From contig NZ_PJAI02000014.1 in assembly GCF_002843355.2 (NCBI RefSeq), forward strand, positions 45,183-109,182: a DNA stretch of 64,000 bases. The letters are read 5' to 3'. The position numbers and the translations under genes were made by a program. Positions 56,603 through 64,000 of this stretch are shown here, one piece after another (the stretch's first letter is position 1; every line of letters starts with the position of its first letter). The notes under the pieces were generated by a model. It saw only the letters and a list, made by a program, of their open reading frames with translations. It searched no databases and had not been told where the DNA came from. This DNA comes from Colwellia echini (GTDB lineage: Bacteria; Pseudomonadota; Gammaproteobacteria; Enterobacterales; Alteromonadaceae).

Positions 56603-57137
56603 TAGTATTCCCAAATTTCAACTTGGAATTATTTTTATTTGGCTAAGCTTTACTGTTGTGGCCTTTGCTTATTTTTCAACGGAAAAACTGGTCAGGTTTG
56701 ATGAAGACAAAAAACTAGTAAATGTTGATTACGAGGCGTTTTCGAGTTATTTATCAGCTTATAGCGAAGCAAAAGACACAAATGAGGCGTTACCTACTAG
56801 TAACAATAAATATCATACGGTATTGCACTTCTCTACTCCCAATTGTGATTGTCAAAAATACAGTGATAAGCATATTAAAGATATTAATAAGCTAGCAGTA
56901 GAGCATAGCTTTATCGTGAAAAATATTGTACTTCATAAAGATACGTTAATTCCCTCAACCCCTTCAATTGCCTTGCTTGATGATTCTGGTGTTGTTATTT
57001 ACTTCGGGCCTTACGGCCAAGGTATTGCGTGCTCACAAACCTCAGGTTATGCACAGACCATGTTAAATAATTACATAAAAGGCTATAGCGCGAATATAGT
57101 TATTAAAGAAGCAAAAGGTTGTTATTGTAAGGTATAG
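56586..57137 (+). CDS. Membrane-anchored thioredoxin-like protein (DUF6436-type)
   Basis: A 183-residue protein with one N-terminal membrane segment (residues 12-30) and a periplasmic thioredoxin-like domain. Landmarks are VLHFSTPNCDCQKYSDKHI (a CxC variant in the active-site position), STPSIALLDDSGVVIYFGPYGQG, and a C-terminal KGCYCKV. The start at 56586 is a TTG, since no ATG occurs before the membrane helix; it overlaps the chemoreceptor remnant, so the true start may have been altered. The CxC instead of CxxC suggests an isomerase or metal-handling role rather than a classical thioredoxin. Confidence 0.7.
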   Translation: MRTSNSSIPKFQLGIIFIWLSFTVVAFAYFSTEKLVRFDEDKKLVNVDYEAFSSYLSAYSEAKDTNEALPTSNNKYHTVLHFSTPNCDCQKYSDKHIKDINKLAVEHSFIVKNIVLHKDTLIPSTPSIALLDDSGVVIYFGPYGQGIACSQTSGYAQTMLNNYIKGYSANIVIKEAKGCYCKV

Positions 57138-57284
57138 TGTGGAAACTCCGCTTAAATACTAGTAAACGGTTTATTTGAGAACTAAATTCTGACCAGATAG
57201 ACTGAATATCCCTAAATAGGGACTGAATACCTACCACCAAAAATCAGGTGAGAATAAATAACTTATCGAATGAATTTATCTCGT

Positions 57285-57313
57285 TTGCCGAGTATTACTG
57301 AAAAACTTATTAT
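57285..57313 (+). promoter_or_regulatory. Promoter of candidate sRNA copy 1
   Basis: TTGCCG at 57285-57290, 17 bp spacer, TATTAT at 57308-57313. Same elements recur at 57459-57487 and 57633-57661. Predicted start near 57320. Confidence 0.68.
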
Positions 57314-57319
57314 GGCCTT

Positions 57320-57411
57320 GTTCTTCGAATCTCCCAGATTCTTGTTGTAACGCTTAAGTATTGTTATTTTATTTATCATTTTTTTAGGACACCGTTTGGT
57401 GTCCTTTTTTT
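57320..57411 (+). ncRNA. Candidate small RNA, copy 1 of 3
   Basis: Predicted ~92 nt transcript between the promoter at 57285-57313 and the terminator GGACACC-GTTT-GGTGTCC-T7 (57387-57411). A 5' hairpin GAATCT-CCC-AGATTC (57327-57341) presents a C-rich loop, which could pair with Shine-Dalgarno-like purine runs. An AU-rich stretch follows, suitable for Hfq. Not known to me from any named family. Confidence 0.68.
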
Positions 57412-57458
57412 ACATGCATAAGTGAAAAAAATTTACCTATCGAATGAATTTATCTAGT

Positions 57459-57487
57459 TTGCCGCATAGCACTGAAAAACTTATTAT
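57459..57487 (+). promoter_or_regulatory. Promoter of candidate sRNA copy 2
   Basis: TTGCCG, 17 bp spacer, TATTAT, 174 bp after the first. The spacer sequence CATAGCACTGAAAAACT is identical in units 2 and 3. Confidence 0.68.
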
Positions 57488-57493
57488 GGCCTT

Positions 57494-57585
57494 GTTCTTC
57501 GAATCTCCCAGATTCTTGTTGTAACGCTTAAGTATTGTTATTTTATTTATCATTTTTTTAGGACACCGTTTGGTGTCCTTTTTTT
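57494..57585 (+). ncRNA. Candidate small RNA, copy 2 of 3
   Basis: Same predicted transcript as copy 1, identical sequence, terminator at 57561-57585. It would be preceded by the terminator of copy 1, so each unit is an independent transcription unit. Confidence 0.68.
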
Positions 57586-57632
57586 ACATGCATAAGTGAA
57601 AAAAATTTACCTATCGAATGAATTTATCTAGT

Positions 57633-57661
57633 TTGCCGCATAGCACTGAAAAACTTATTAT
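57633..57661 (+). promoter_or_regulatory. Promoter of candidate sRNA copy 3
   Basis: TTGCCG, 17 bp spacer, TATTAT, conserved with unit 2. Confidence 0.66.
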
Positions 57662-57667
57662 GGCCTT

Positions 57668-57759
57668 GTTCTTCGAATCCCCCAGATTCTTGTTGTAACG
57701 CTTAAGTATTGTTATTTTATTTATCATTTTTTAGGACACCGTTTGGTGTCCTTTTTTTT
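57668..57759 (+). ncRNA. Candidate small RNA, copy 3 of 3
   Basis: Differs from copies 1 and 2 by GAATCC in place of GAATCT, which shortens the 5' hairpin by one pair and enlarges its C-rich loop, and by a one-base deletion in the T run before the terminator. Terminator 57734-57751 plus T8. Confidence 0.66.
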
Positions 57760-57766
57760 ACCTAGA

Positions 57767-58065
57767 TTTTATTCATAAAAAAGTAACAAGATTACGGTAT
57801 AACTAGTGAATAGAATAACTTATCAATAGTTGAAGTTAACCCATACTGAACTGCAAATAAATTTATACTCGCAGGTGTGTGTACGTAAACCGAAACTATG
57901 CAATCAGGCCGAAACAGTGCAAACCAACCGAAATAGTGCAAAATGTATTATAAGCACAACTAATACAAGTGTAATTTCAATATTAATCATATAGTTAACA
58001 AACGGCACAAGTATTGCCTTTAATAATTATCTTTATCTAAAAAATTAATTTATAAAATTTTAAAT
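57767..58065. other. Intergenic region upstream of the LysR gene with iterated motif
   Basis: 299 bp without a gene. It contains three 14 bp direct repeats (57890-57941), listed separately, and AT-rich sequence before the LysR start codon. Confidence 0.6.
57890..57941. repeat. Three 19-bp-spaced direct repeats CCGAAAnnnTGCAA
   Basis: CCGAAACTATGCAA (57890), CCGAAACAGTGCAA (57909) and CCGAAATAGTGCAA (57928) repeat with exact 19 bp periodicity. Multiple repeats of about 20 bp inside a TG-starting end are characteristic of IS21-family termini, and a TGTGTACG sequence precedes them. Alternatively they are iterated operator sites for the LysR gene 125 bp downstream. No istA/istB gene is present. 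Confidence 0.7.
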
Positions 58066-58953
58066 ATGCCTATTCAAACACCCATTCGAGGCCTACGTTC
58101 ATTTTGTGTTGCATCTAAATGTCTGAGCTTCAAACACGCCGCGGCGCAATTATTTTTAACGCCCTCGGCGGTCAGTCATCAAATCAAACAGTTAGAAGCA
58201 CAATTAGGCTTTCCATTGTTTAAAAGAAGTGTACGTTCAATTGAGTTAACTAGCTCTGGTAAGCAATTTTATCAATCGGTACAGCCCATCATTCACCAAT
58301 TAGAGTCTACTATTACCGAATTTACCCACAGCCAACAAAATAAAACCATTGTGATTAGTTTACCTGAGTTTTTTGCCAGTGAATTGTTTGTTCCGCGTTT
58401 AAATGAATGGTGTGAACAAAACCCAACAATTAACCTACAGCTTGAAACGGTTAAGTCAGGTAGTGAGCCATCCGCCATCGCTGATTTATCTATTGTTTTA
58501 GCTAATGGCAAACCAAATGCAAGCATAATTCAAGAGTTATTTCAGGTACGGTACGCTGCTGCATGCAATAAAAAATTGTATATAAAATTAAAAAACTCTG
58601 GCCTAAAAGCTTTAAATACTACCCCGCTAATTTTACACAGATCTCGACCTTGGTCTTGGCATCAATGGGCAGAAAAGTCTGGAGTAGAAGATTTTGATCC
58701 TAAACAAATAATACAATTTGATAGTATGTTTGGTGTAGCTCGAGCGGCACAACAGGGTATGGGCATAGCCTTAGTACCTTTACCTATGAGTAAAACATGG
58801 TTTAGCGAACGGCTATTGGTTAAATTATTTGATGAAGAGTTAAACACCAACGACAGATATTATTTGATCCAACATGAAAATATGGAAAACAAAAAAGAGC
58901 TAACTTTATTTGCTAATTGGGTAAAAGAAACTTTCGCCAATGATTACCAATAA
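58066..58953 (+). CDS. LysR-family transcriptional regulator (GcvA-like)
   Basis: A 295-residue regulator. The N-terminal winged helix-turn-helix has LRSFCVASKCLSFKHAAAQLFLTPSAVSHQIKQLEAQLGFPLFKR. This variant, with AAxLxxTPSAVSHQI, is that of GcvA/AmpR-type LysR proteins. The C-terminal effector domain is complete, with GMGIALVPLPMSKTWF near its end. The divergent neighbour is not a metabolic gene, and the DUF2955/HlyD genes downstream are convergent, so the target is not clear. The effector is unknown. Confidence 0.93.
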   Translation: MPIQTPIRGLRSFCVASKCLSFKHAAAQLFLTPSAVSHQIKQLEAQLGFPLFKRSVRSIELTSSGKQFYQSVQPIIHQLESTITEFTHSQQNKTIVISLPEFFASELFVPRLNEWCEQNPTINLQLETVKSGSEPSAIADLSIVLANGKPNASIIQELFQVRYAAACNKKLYIKLKNSGLKALNTTPLILHRSRPWSWHQWAEKSGVEDFDPKQIIQFDSMFGVARAAQQGMGIALVPLPMSKTWFSERLLVKLFDEELNTNDRYYLIQHENMENKKELTLFANWVKETFANDYQ

Positions 58954-59036
58954 CTAGACTTGAGTTAACGGATTTAACATGTTTTTGGAATAAAAATAAC
59001 CCGGGTAGGCTTTCATATAGCTTTATTGAATAAAGT

Positions 59037-59066
59037 AACTGACCGTTAGCAGAGGTCAGTTTCTTA
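59037..59066 (+). terminator. Terminator after the LysR gene
   Basis: AACTGACC and GGTCAGTT form an 8 bp stem with a 9 nt loop followed by TTTCTT, about 85 bp after the stop codon. Confidence 0.6.
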
Positions 59067-59138
59067 AAAGCTAGCACTTATACAGGTTACGTATCAAAAT
59101 AAAAGAGCTAAAAAGCAATCTTAATAATCATACTCTCT

Positions 59139-60191
59139 CTACACTTTAGCTTTAAAAAAGTACCGTTCTAAAATTTTTAAGGTGCTAACAATGTAAAGTA
59201 TTGCCGCTGATATTAATAACACTCGTTGTATAAAAATCTCATTAAAATTGGAGTTTTCAGCCATCGCACTATTTATTATCACCAACAAAGCAATAAAACC
59301 AGAGCTATAATATTTCGCCATATTACTACCAGAAAAGACGTGTCGACCAAAGAAGAGTGTTGTTGCTAACAAAAGTAAAAGATAAAAATTAAACTGAGGT
59401 ACAGCGACAATCAACCAATAAAAAATCCAGGCAAATACCCCACCCAACAAGGTAGACAATAACGAATTTCGACCTGCTTCTTTACCTTGGCTTAAATCTG
59501 GTTTTAGAATAAAAATGGCAGAGAAAACCATAACCAATATATAGTCAACCATGTCATAAGTGATAAATAATGCAGCAATAGGAAAAACCACTAAAGTACT
59601 TTTAAGCGCAAGTTGCGCAGCTTTTTTTGAGTAACCATTATAGTATTTTGGTTTAATAGGAAATTGCGTAAAGTTAGGATCAGGAAATATAAAATGCGCT
59701 AGCCAGATCACCGCAATAGTTAACCAACTTGAATAAACAAAGCCCACCGAAAAACCAATTGCTAATCCCTCATGGCTATTCGCTATCATAGGTAATACTA
59801 AAATGGCGATCATCGACATTAAGGTGAACCAAAAAGAACCACCACGGTTCAGATAATAATATAAATGAAATAACACTAGCCCTAGTGTCATAAGGTAAGC
59901 AATTGGATATTGTAAAAAAAACAATGAAAAAGCTAAGCCTAAAGCAAACGCTTTTAAAGTACTGAGCATATTATTTAAACTGGCCTGCACCGACGGTTTA
60001 GGTAGCGGCATTGCTAAAATAAGTGCAGTAAATACAGGCATTAAAAAAGCAAGCGGCCAAGTAATACCGTAAGCAATGGCGCACGCAAAAGTAACACCAA
60101 AAGCAAAACGTAAAATACGCATATTTTTAACATCAGCAAAAATATTGTTGCGCTTAGCTTGTTTCAATACGCTATTACCTTTAGTAAACAT
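59139..60191 (-). CDS. DUF2955-type inner membrane protein (FUSC-like export partner)
   Basis: A 350-residue integral membrane protein with about ten hydrophobic segments in two similar halves (for example FAFGVTFACAIAYGITWPLAFLMPVFTALIL and later YILVMVFSAIFILKPDLSQGK). This is the architecture of fusaric-acid-resistance-like permeases and DUF2955 proteins, which work with a HlyD-type adaptor. The start at ATG 60191 lies 8 bp after the HlyD-gene stop codon; the frame is open upstream to 60245, inside that gene. Substrate unknown, perhaps an aromatic or amphipathic compound. Confidence 0.83.
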   Translation of the reverse strand: MFTKGNSVLKQAKRNNIFADVKNMRILRFAFGVTFACAIAYGITWPLAFLMPVFTALILAMPLPKPSVQASLNNMLSTLKAFALGLAFSLFFLQYPIAYLMTLGLVLFHLYYYLNRGGSFWFTLMSMIAILVLPMIANSHEGLAIGFSVGFVYSSWLTIAVIWLAHFIFPDPNFTQFPIKPKYYNGYSKKAAQLALKSTLVVFPIAALFITYDMVDYILVMVFSAIFILKPDLSQGKEAGRNSLLSTLLGGVFAWIFYWLIVAVPQFNFYLLLLLATTLFFGRHVFSGSNMAKYYSSGFIALLVIINSAMAENSNFNEIFIQRVLLISAAILYIVSTLKILERYFFKAKV

Positions 60192-60199
60192 AATTAGCT

Positions 60200-61369
60200 T
60201 TAATAAACATAAGAAAGCAGACTTAATACTCTTATCCAAAGCCAACCTACTGAATTAATAATCCAATTATCGCCCGTATATATTTGTACATCAGCCTGAC
60301 CGCCTAAACGACGTTTGCCTTGAGTATTATCATCATCAAAAGTTATCATTACAGGAAAACGCTGTGCGTCTCTAAGCCATCCTGTTTTTGATTCAACAGT
60401 AGCTAAACTACCTACAGCACTACTTGATGAAGTATCAACAGCAAAACCTATACTACTAACGGTACCTTTATAGATGGTGCCAGGATTCACGTCTAATGCA
60501 ATTTCAACTTTATTACCTACCGCTAAGTTAGCTAAGTTATTCTCACGCAAATTCACTTGTACCCAAGCATTATCACCTTCAATGAAGGTCATTGCGGCAG
60601 CACCTGCTTTTGCATAAAAACCAACATCTATTTGTAAGTTAGTAATGCCACCTCGTGAAGGCGCTAAAACAACTGTACGGCTTAAATCTAATTGTGCTTT
60701 TTTCAGTTGTGCCATAGCGGCACGAATTCGAGGGTTTTCGTTACCTTCTTTACCCAATGCTTGTTTGGCTTTATCTAGGTTAGCTTCTGCGCTAATCACT
60801 TCAGCTTTACTTTGCTTAATCGCCGCACGCGCTTTGTCACCATCAGAATGAGAAAGAACGTTCTTTTTCTCCATTTCAAAGACACGGGCACTTTGTGCAT
60901 TAACATGTTCTACATTTGTTTCAGCTACCACTAACTGTGCTTGTGCAGTAACCACAGATGCCATGCCCGCACCAATTTCTTGCCCTGCTAATTCTAATGA
61001 GGCTTCTGCATTTTCGATAGCAAGTTCATAGTCACTTGGGTCTATGGTAAATAAAATATCGCCCGGGTTAACAATTTGATCTTGCTCAACCATCACTTCG
61101 GTTACCCTGCCAGAAACTTGCGGTACAATAGGGATCACATAGGTTTTAACTCTAGCTTGATCTGACCACGGAGCATGTCTGTCAGCAATGATGTACCAAA
61201 CAAAAACAAGCATGGTGACAATTAAAATATATTTGGTGATTTTTCTAACTGGGTCTTGTACTACGGTAATTGGCTCTGCTGCTGTAGCATCAGTTTTAGC
61301 TACAGAGTTATTGCTCTGCGCTTGCTTAGTTTTTTCATCTTGCTTTATTTCGGATTTTTGTTCAGGCAT
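60200..61369 (-). CDS. HlyD/EmrA-type membrane fusion protein
   Basis: A 389-residue periplasmic adaptor linking an inner membrane exporter to an outer membrane channel. One membrane segment lies at ~47-64 (ITKYILIVTMLVFVWYIIAD). A biotinyl-lipoyl-like domain has VPQVSGRVTEVMVEQDQIVNPGDILFTID, then a coiled-coil hairpin rich in Ala/Glu/Lys (residues ~115-220), and APSRGGITNLQIDVGFYAKAG. The C-terminal GTVSSIGFAVDT is typical. It is directly coupled to the DUF2955 gene. No TolC-like gene is in the window. The N-terminal 35 residues are unusually rich in Gln, Lys and Ala. Confidence 0.93.
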   Translation of the reverse strand: MPEQKSEIKQDEKTKQAQSNNSVAKTDATAAEPITVVQDPVRKITKYILIVTMLVFVWYIIADRHAPWSDQARVKTYVIPIVPQVSGRVTEVMVEQDQIVNPGDILFTIDPSDYELAIENAEASLELAGQEIGAGMASVVTAQAQLVVAETNVEHVNAQSARVFEMEKKNVLSHSDGDKARAAIKQSKAEVISAEANLDKAKQALGKEGNENPRIRAAMAQLKKAQLDLSRTVVLAPSRGGITNLQIDVGFYAKAGAAAMTFIEGDNAWVQVNLRENNLANLAVGNKVEIALDVNPGTIYKGTVSSIGFAVDTSSSSAVGSLATVESKTGWLRDAQRFPVMITFDDDNTQGKRRLGGQADVQIYTGDNWIINSVGWLWIRVLSLLSYVY

Positions 61370-61776
61370 GCACTTTTACTTCCGTATTCAATATAAAAAA
61401 AGGGATCGTTCTAATACCAATCCATTAAGTTATTTCTCAATTAAACTGGTTAAAACAAGATCATTAATTTAAACGGGTATCTATATGCTAACTAGGTTTT
61501 ACTTGATAACTGGCATATATCCAATTCGATTAAAAAGTATGACACAACTTTCTAGCGAAAGTTACCTTAATAATTAACGCATAGTAGTTAATATAAAAAA
61601 TACGCTGAAATAAGGCTGTTGTAGCATTTTGCTTATCCCTAACTCAGGTTAATTAAGCTAATACTCAAATTCAAGCTTGAATAACCCTTTAGAAAAGCGA
61701 TAATAACGCCCAGTTATGACATTAATTTATTACTCTTAATAATTTAATCATTAGTTTCCCTTTCTTCGGAGTTTAA
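61370..61776. other. Intergenic region with dispersed repeat
   Basis: A 407 bp divergent gap between the HlyD and symporter genes. It contains a short motif AATACCAATCCATTAAG near 61411 that also appears at 29.66 kb, and a minus-oriented family 3 repeat at 61601-61650. The symporter gene has TTCGGAG as Shine-Dalgarno. No gene seen. Confidence 0.55.
61601..61650 (-). repeat. Dispersed repeat family 3, copy 3
   Basis: The minus strand reads AACCTGAGTTAGGGATAAGC followed by AAAATGCTACAACAGCCTTA, almost identical to the copy at 63947-64000. Confidence 0.75.
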
Positions 61777-63939
61777 ATGCCCTTAATCAACCTATATAAC
61801 AAGCTGAGCCCTTTCCAACGGGTAATTATTGCCTTAATACTTGGTATATTCACTGGTATTTTTGTTGGTGAGCCAGCAGGACAAATTGGCGTTGTTGGTG
61901 ATATTTATATTCGTTTATTGCAAATGACCGTTTTACCTTATGTATTGGTTTCAATTATTGGCGGTTTAGGGCGATTAGACAGCGCAATGGCAAGTCGAAT
62001 TGGTATGCGCGCGGTCAAAGTAATTTTCATCATGTGGTCTGCGGTAATGGCAACGTTATTATTATTACCACTAGCATACCCAAATTGGCAAACAGCAGGT
62101 TTTTTCAGTAGTAGCATGGTTGCCGAGCCGGCAGCATTTAATTTTGTCGACTTGTATATTCCAAGTAATATTTTTGCCTCGTTATCTGAAACCATAGTCC
62201 CTGCTGTGGTTTTGTTTTCATTATTGATGGGTATAGCATTAATACAAGTTCAGAATAAAGATACCTTAATTACGTTAACCTCTAACATAGGCGACAGCTT
62301 AATGAAGGTTGCCTCTTATGTTGCTAAGTTAGCTCCTTTAGGTATATTCGCCATTTCCGCCTCAGCAGCAGGAACATTAGAAGTTGAAGAGCTTGGCCGA
62401 TTATCGGTGTTTTTATGGGTATATATAACCGCCGCGGCACTACTTGGTTTTGTGTTTCTACCTCTACTTATTCATTGGGCAACCCCTTTTTCATACCGCG
62501 AAATATTATCAACCGCTGGTGAGGCTGTAGTAACAGCAATAGCTACGGGTACAGTGTTAGTAGTACTACCAATGATAATTGAGCGCAGTAAAGCCTTATT
62601 AGCTAAACATGGCATGGAATGTGAGGAAACAGACTCAACTGTGGACGTATTAGTACCCACTGCTTATAGTTTTCCGAGTACAGGTACACTACTCGGCTTA
62701 GGTTTTATATTATTCTCAGCTTGGTATATTGGCTCGCCCTTAGGGCTTGATGATTATATTTCCTTTGTAGTATTAGGCGCACTAACTGCTTTTGGAAGTA
62801 TGGCTGTTGCCATTCCTTTCTTATTAAACTTTTTCGACTTACCTGCAGATCAATTTCAATTATATTTATTAGGCAGTGTAGTTACGGCCCGCTTTGCTAC
62901 AGGTTTAGCCGCTTTGCACGGTTTTGTTGTAACTTTACTTGTTGCCTCAGCGGTATTAAAAAAATTAAGATGGCATAAATTAATGCAAGCCATTGGTGTG
63001 CATTTAGCCGTAACCTTTGGGGTAATGATTGCTGTAGGCTTTATGTTAAAATCATTAATTACTTACGAATATGAAGGCGTACAAACTTTCCAGTCAATGA
63101 CACCAATGAATAAAAGTGTGCCAGTAGTACAGTATGAAGAGCTAACACCATTAACCCCAGAAGAACAGCTTCAACCTCGACTGAAAGTAATTATTGACCG
63201 TAAAAATATACGTGTTGGTTATAACAACGTTAGTTTACCTTTCGCTTTTCGTAATAATGAAGGTAACTCTGTTGGTTTTGATGTTGAATTAATAAATAAA
63301 TTTGCTAAAGATCTTAATATTAATTTGGCTATTATTCGTATTGCTGTAAATGCTGACGAAGCAGCATTATTAGCTGATGGTAGCCTTGATGTGATTATTG
63401 GTGGTCAATTGATTACCCCACATAGAGCCTTAACGGTAACCTTCTCAGAATCTTATATCTACCATACTGCAGGTTTGCTTGTTAAAGACTCTAAACGCGA
63501 TGAGTTTGCTAACCTTGACACAGTACAAGCAATGGAAAACTTAAACTTAGGCGTAGGTAGTAGTCAATACTACCAAGACATGGTTAAAGAATACTTACCT
63601 AATGCGCAATTAACTGAGATAAATAATGTACGAAACTTTCTCAAAGGAAAATATAGTGAGGTAGATGCCTTACTTTATTCAACCGAAGCAGGATCTGCCT
63701 GGACTATGCTATATCCTAGCTATGCTGCGGTAATACCTAAAGGCTTGAAGTTAAGAGCACCTGTAGCTTTTGTTTTACCATCAGGACAGCTTGATTTTGC
63801 CCAATATATGAATACTTGGTTAAACTTAAATCAAGAGAATGGTTTTCAAGAAAAAGTCTACGACTACTGGATTTTAGGTGAAAACCCAGAAGCCAAACAA
63901 CCGCGTTGGTCAATAATGAAAAATGTTTTAGACTGGTAG
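61777..63939 (+). CDS. Dicarboxylate/amino-acid:cation symporter fused to a periplasmic solute-binding (SBP_3) domain
   Basis: A 720-residue fusion. Residues 1-430 form a sodium:dicarboxylate symporter (SDF) with eight membrane segments, including the serine-rich and hairpin regions around ISASAAGTLEV, PTAYSFPSTGTLLGLGF and TARFATGLAALHGFV. After a linker, residues ~465-705 form a type 3 solute-binding domain, with RVGYNNVSLPFAFRNNEGNSVGFDVELINKFAKDL and SLDVIIGGQLITPHRALTVTFSESY, as in amino acid ABC transporters. The domain faces the periplasm if the last helix exits there. This pairing joins substrate capture with a secondary transporter. It is single-copy with no ABC genes nearby. Confidence 0.9.
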   Translation: MPLINLYNKLSPFQRVIIALILGIFTGIFVGEPAGQIGVVGDIYIRLLQMTVLPYVLVSIIGGLGRLDSAMASRIGMRAVKVIFIMWSAVMATLLLLPLAYPNWQTAGFFSSSMVAEPAAFNFVDLYIPSNIFASLSETIVPAVVLFSLLMGIALIQVQNKDTLITLTSNIGDSLMKVASYVAKLAPLGIFAISASAAGTLEVEELGRLSVFLWVYITAAALLGFVFLPLLIHWATPFSYREILSTAGEAVVTAIATGTVLVVLPMIIERSKALLAKHGMECEETDSTVDVLVPTAYSFPSTGTLLGLGFILFSAWYIGSPLGLDDYISFVVLGALTAFGSMAVAIPFLLNFFDLPADQFQLYLLGSVVTARFATGLAALHGFVVTLLVASAVLKKLRWHKLMQAIGVHLAVTFGVMIAVGFMLKSLITYEYEGVQTFQSMTPMNKSVPVVQYEELTPLTPEEQLQPRLKVIIDRKNIRVGYNNVSLPFAFRNNEGNSVGFDVELINKFAKDLNINLAIIRIAVNADEAALLADGSLDVIIGGQLITPHRALTVTFSESYIYHTAGLLVKDSKRDEFANLDTVQAMENLNLGVGSSQYYQDMVKEYLPNAQLTEINNVRNFLKGKYSEVDALLYSTEAGSAWTMLYPSYAAVIPKGLKLRAPVAFVLPSGQLDFAQYMNTWLNLNQENGFQEKVYDYWILGENPEAKQPRWSIMKNVLDW

Positions 63940-63946
63940 AATAAAT

Positions 63947-64000
63947 AACCTGAGTTCGGGATAAGCAAAATGCTACAACAGCCTTAATTACCCGTATTAC
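63947..64000 (+). repeat. Dispersed repeat family 3, copy 4 (truncated by window end)
   Basis: AACCTGAGTTCGGGATAAGC then AAAATGCTACAACAGCCTTA, located 7 bp after the symporter stop codon and running to the window end. Shares CCTTAATTA and CCGTATT with the 14.8 kb copy. Confidence 0.75.

Larger units (their letters stand above)
57249..57766 (+). repeat. Tandem array of three 174-bp units
   Basis: The sequence CTGAAAAACTTATTATGGCC occurs at intervals of exactly 174 bp (its G at 57300, 57474, 57648). Each unit contains a promoter-like pair, a short hairpin, an AU-rich stretch and a terminator. Units 1 and 2 are identical over the predicted transcript; unit 3 has one C for T and one T fewer. The upstream part of unit 1 is more diverged. 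No coding frame runs through. Confidence 0.95.

Noticed and set aside
57249..57766. 174-bp repeats considered as CRISPR or an rRNA-like spacer array
   Set aside because: The whole unit repeats including promoter and terminator, with no unique spacers and no cas genes nearby.

Overview
The window is a 64 kb AT-rich chromosomal segment from a marine gammaproteobacterium of the order Alteromonadales, most likely Colwellia or a close relative. The support is the gene order pdxJ-recO-era-rnc-lepB-lepA, rseC-rseB-rseA-rpoE with divergent nadB, sdhE/ygfX next to ygfZ, and trmB-yggL-mutY-yggX. The abundance of two-component and di-haem cytochrome genes, a GH16 glucanase with a GlyGly-CTERM-like tail and many intergenic MITE-like repeats also fit. 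No phage, CRISPR array, rRNA operon or intact insertion sequence is visible.

Layout. 1-6.0 kb: housekeeping operon on the minus strand (pdxJ partial, recO, era, rnc, lepB, lepA). 6.4-9.9 kb: the sigma-E envelope stress operon (rpoE, rseA, rseB, rseC) with a sigma-E-like promoter; an unusual 445 bp gap with a 16 bp perfect hairpin lies between rseA and rseB. 10.2-15.4 kb: nadB, sdhE/ygfX, ygfZ, a SlyD-like isomerase and a secreted GlcG/HbpS-like protein. 15.7-16.8 kb: recA with a LexA box.

17.5-33.3 kb: between recA and mutS lies an accessory block of signalling and envelope genes. It holds an NtrC-class sigma-54 activator, a 70-residue stand-alone DHp-like protein, a CHASE3 histidine kinase, an Rcp1-like receiver, a REC-HK-REC-REC hybrid, a hemerythrin, a tyrosine phosphatase/diacylglycerol-kinase fusion, MscS, a DUF2254 membrane protein, a DUF1328 protein with an 11-mer-repeat lipoprotein, another hybrid kinase and a di-haem peroxidase. 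Two sigma-54-type -24/-12 elements can be read here, before the hemerythrin and before the DUF1328/lipoprotein pair. I infer that the activator and kinases run a sigma-54 envelope or osmotic/redox stress circuit.

33.5-45.3 kb: mutS, two identical tRNA-Phe genes in opposite orientation, tRNA-Thr, a SulP transporter, an HtrA-type lipoprotein protease, trmB, yggL, mutY and yggX. 45.8-53.2 kb: a beta-glucan (laminarin-type) locus, consisting of an Ig/CBM-like lipoprotein, a small membrane peptide, a 1.1-kaa TSP3-CBM6-di-haem oxidoreductase lipoprotein and a GH16 glucanase. 53.3-64 kb: a GlpD-like oxidase lacking its C-terminal domain, a YHYH lipoprotein pair, a decayed chemoreceptor tail, a thioredoxin-like protein, a 174-bp x3 array in which each unit has its own promoter and terminator (candidate triplicated small RNA), a LysR regulator, a DUF2955/HlyD export pair and a dicarboxylate symporter fused to a solute-binding domain.

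At least three families of short dispersed elements recur: a TIR family ending TATACCCGTTACC, a GGGTCTGTTGA-ended family, and a GGGATAAGCAAAATGCTACA-core family. Several copies abut stop codons, and one supplies the stop codon of a histidine kinase. All functional calls come from reading motifs by eye, without database searches.
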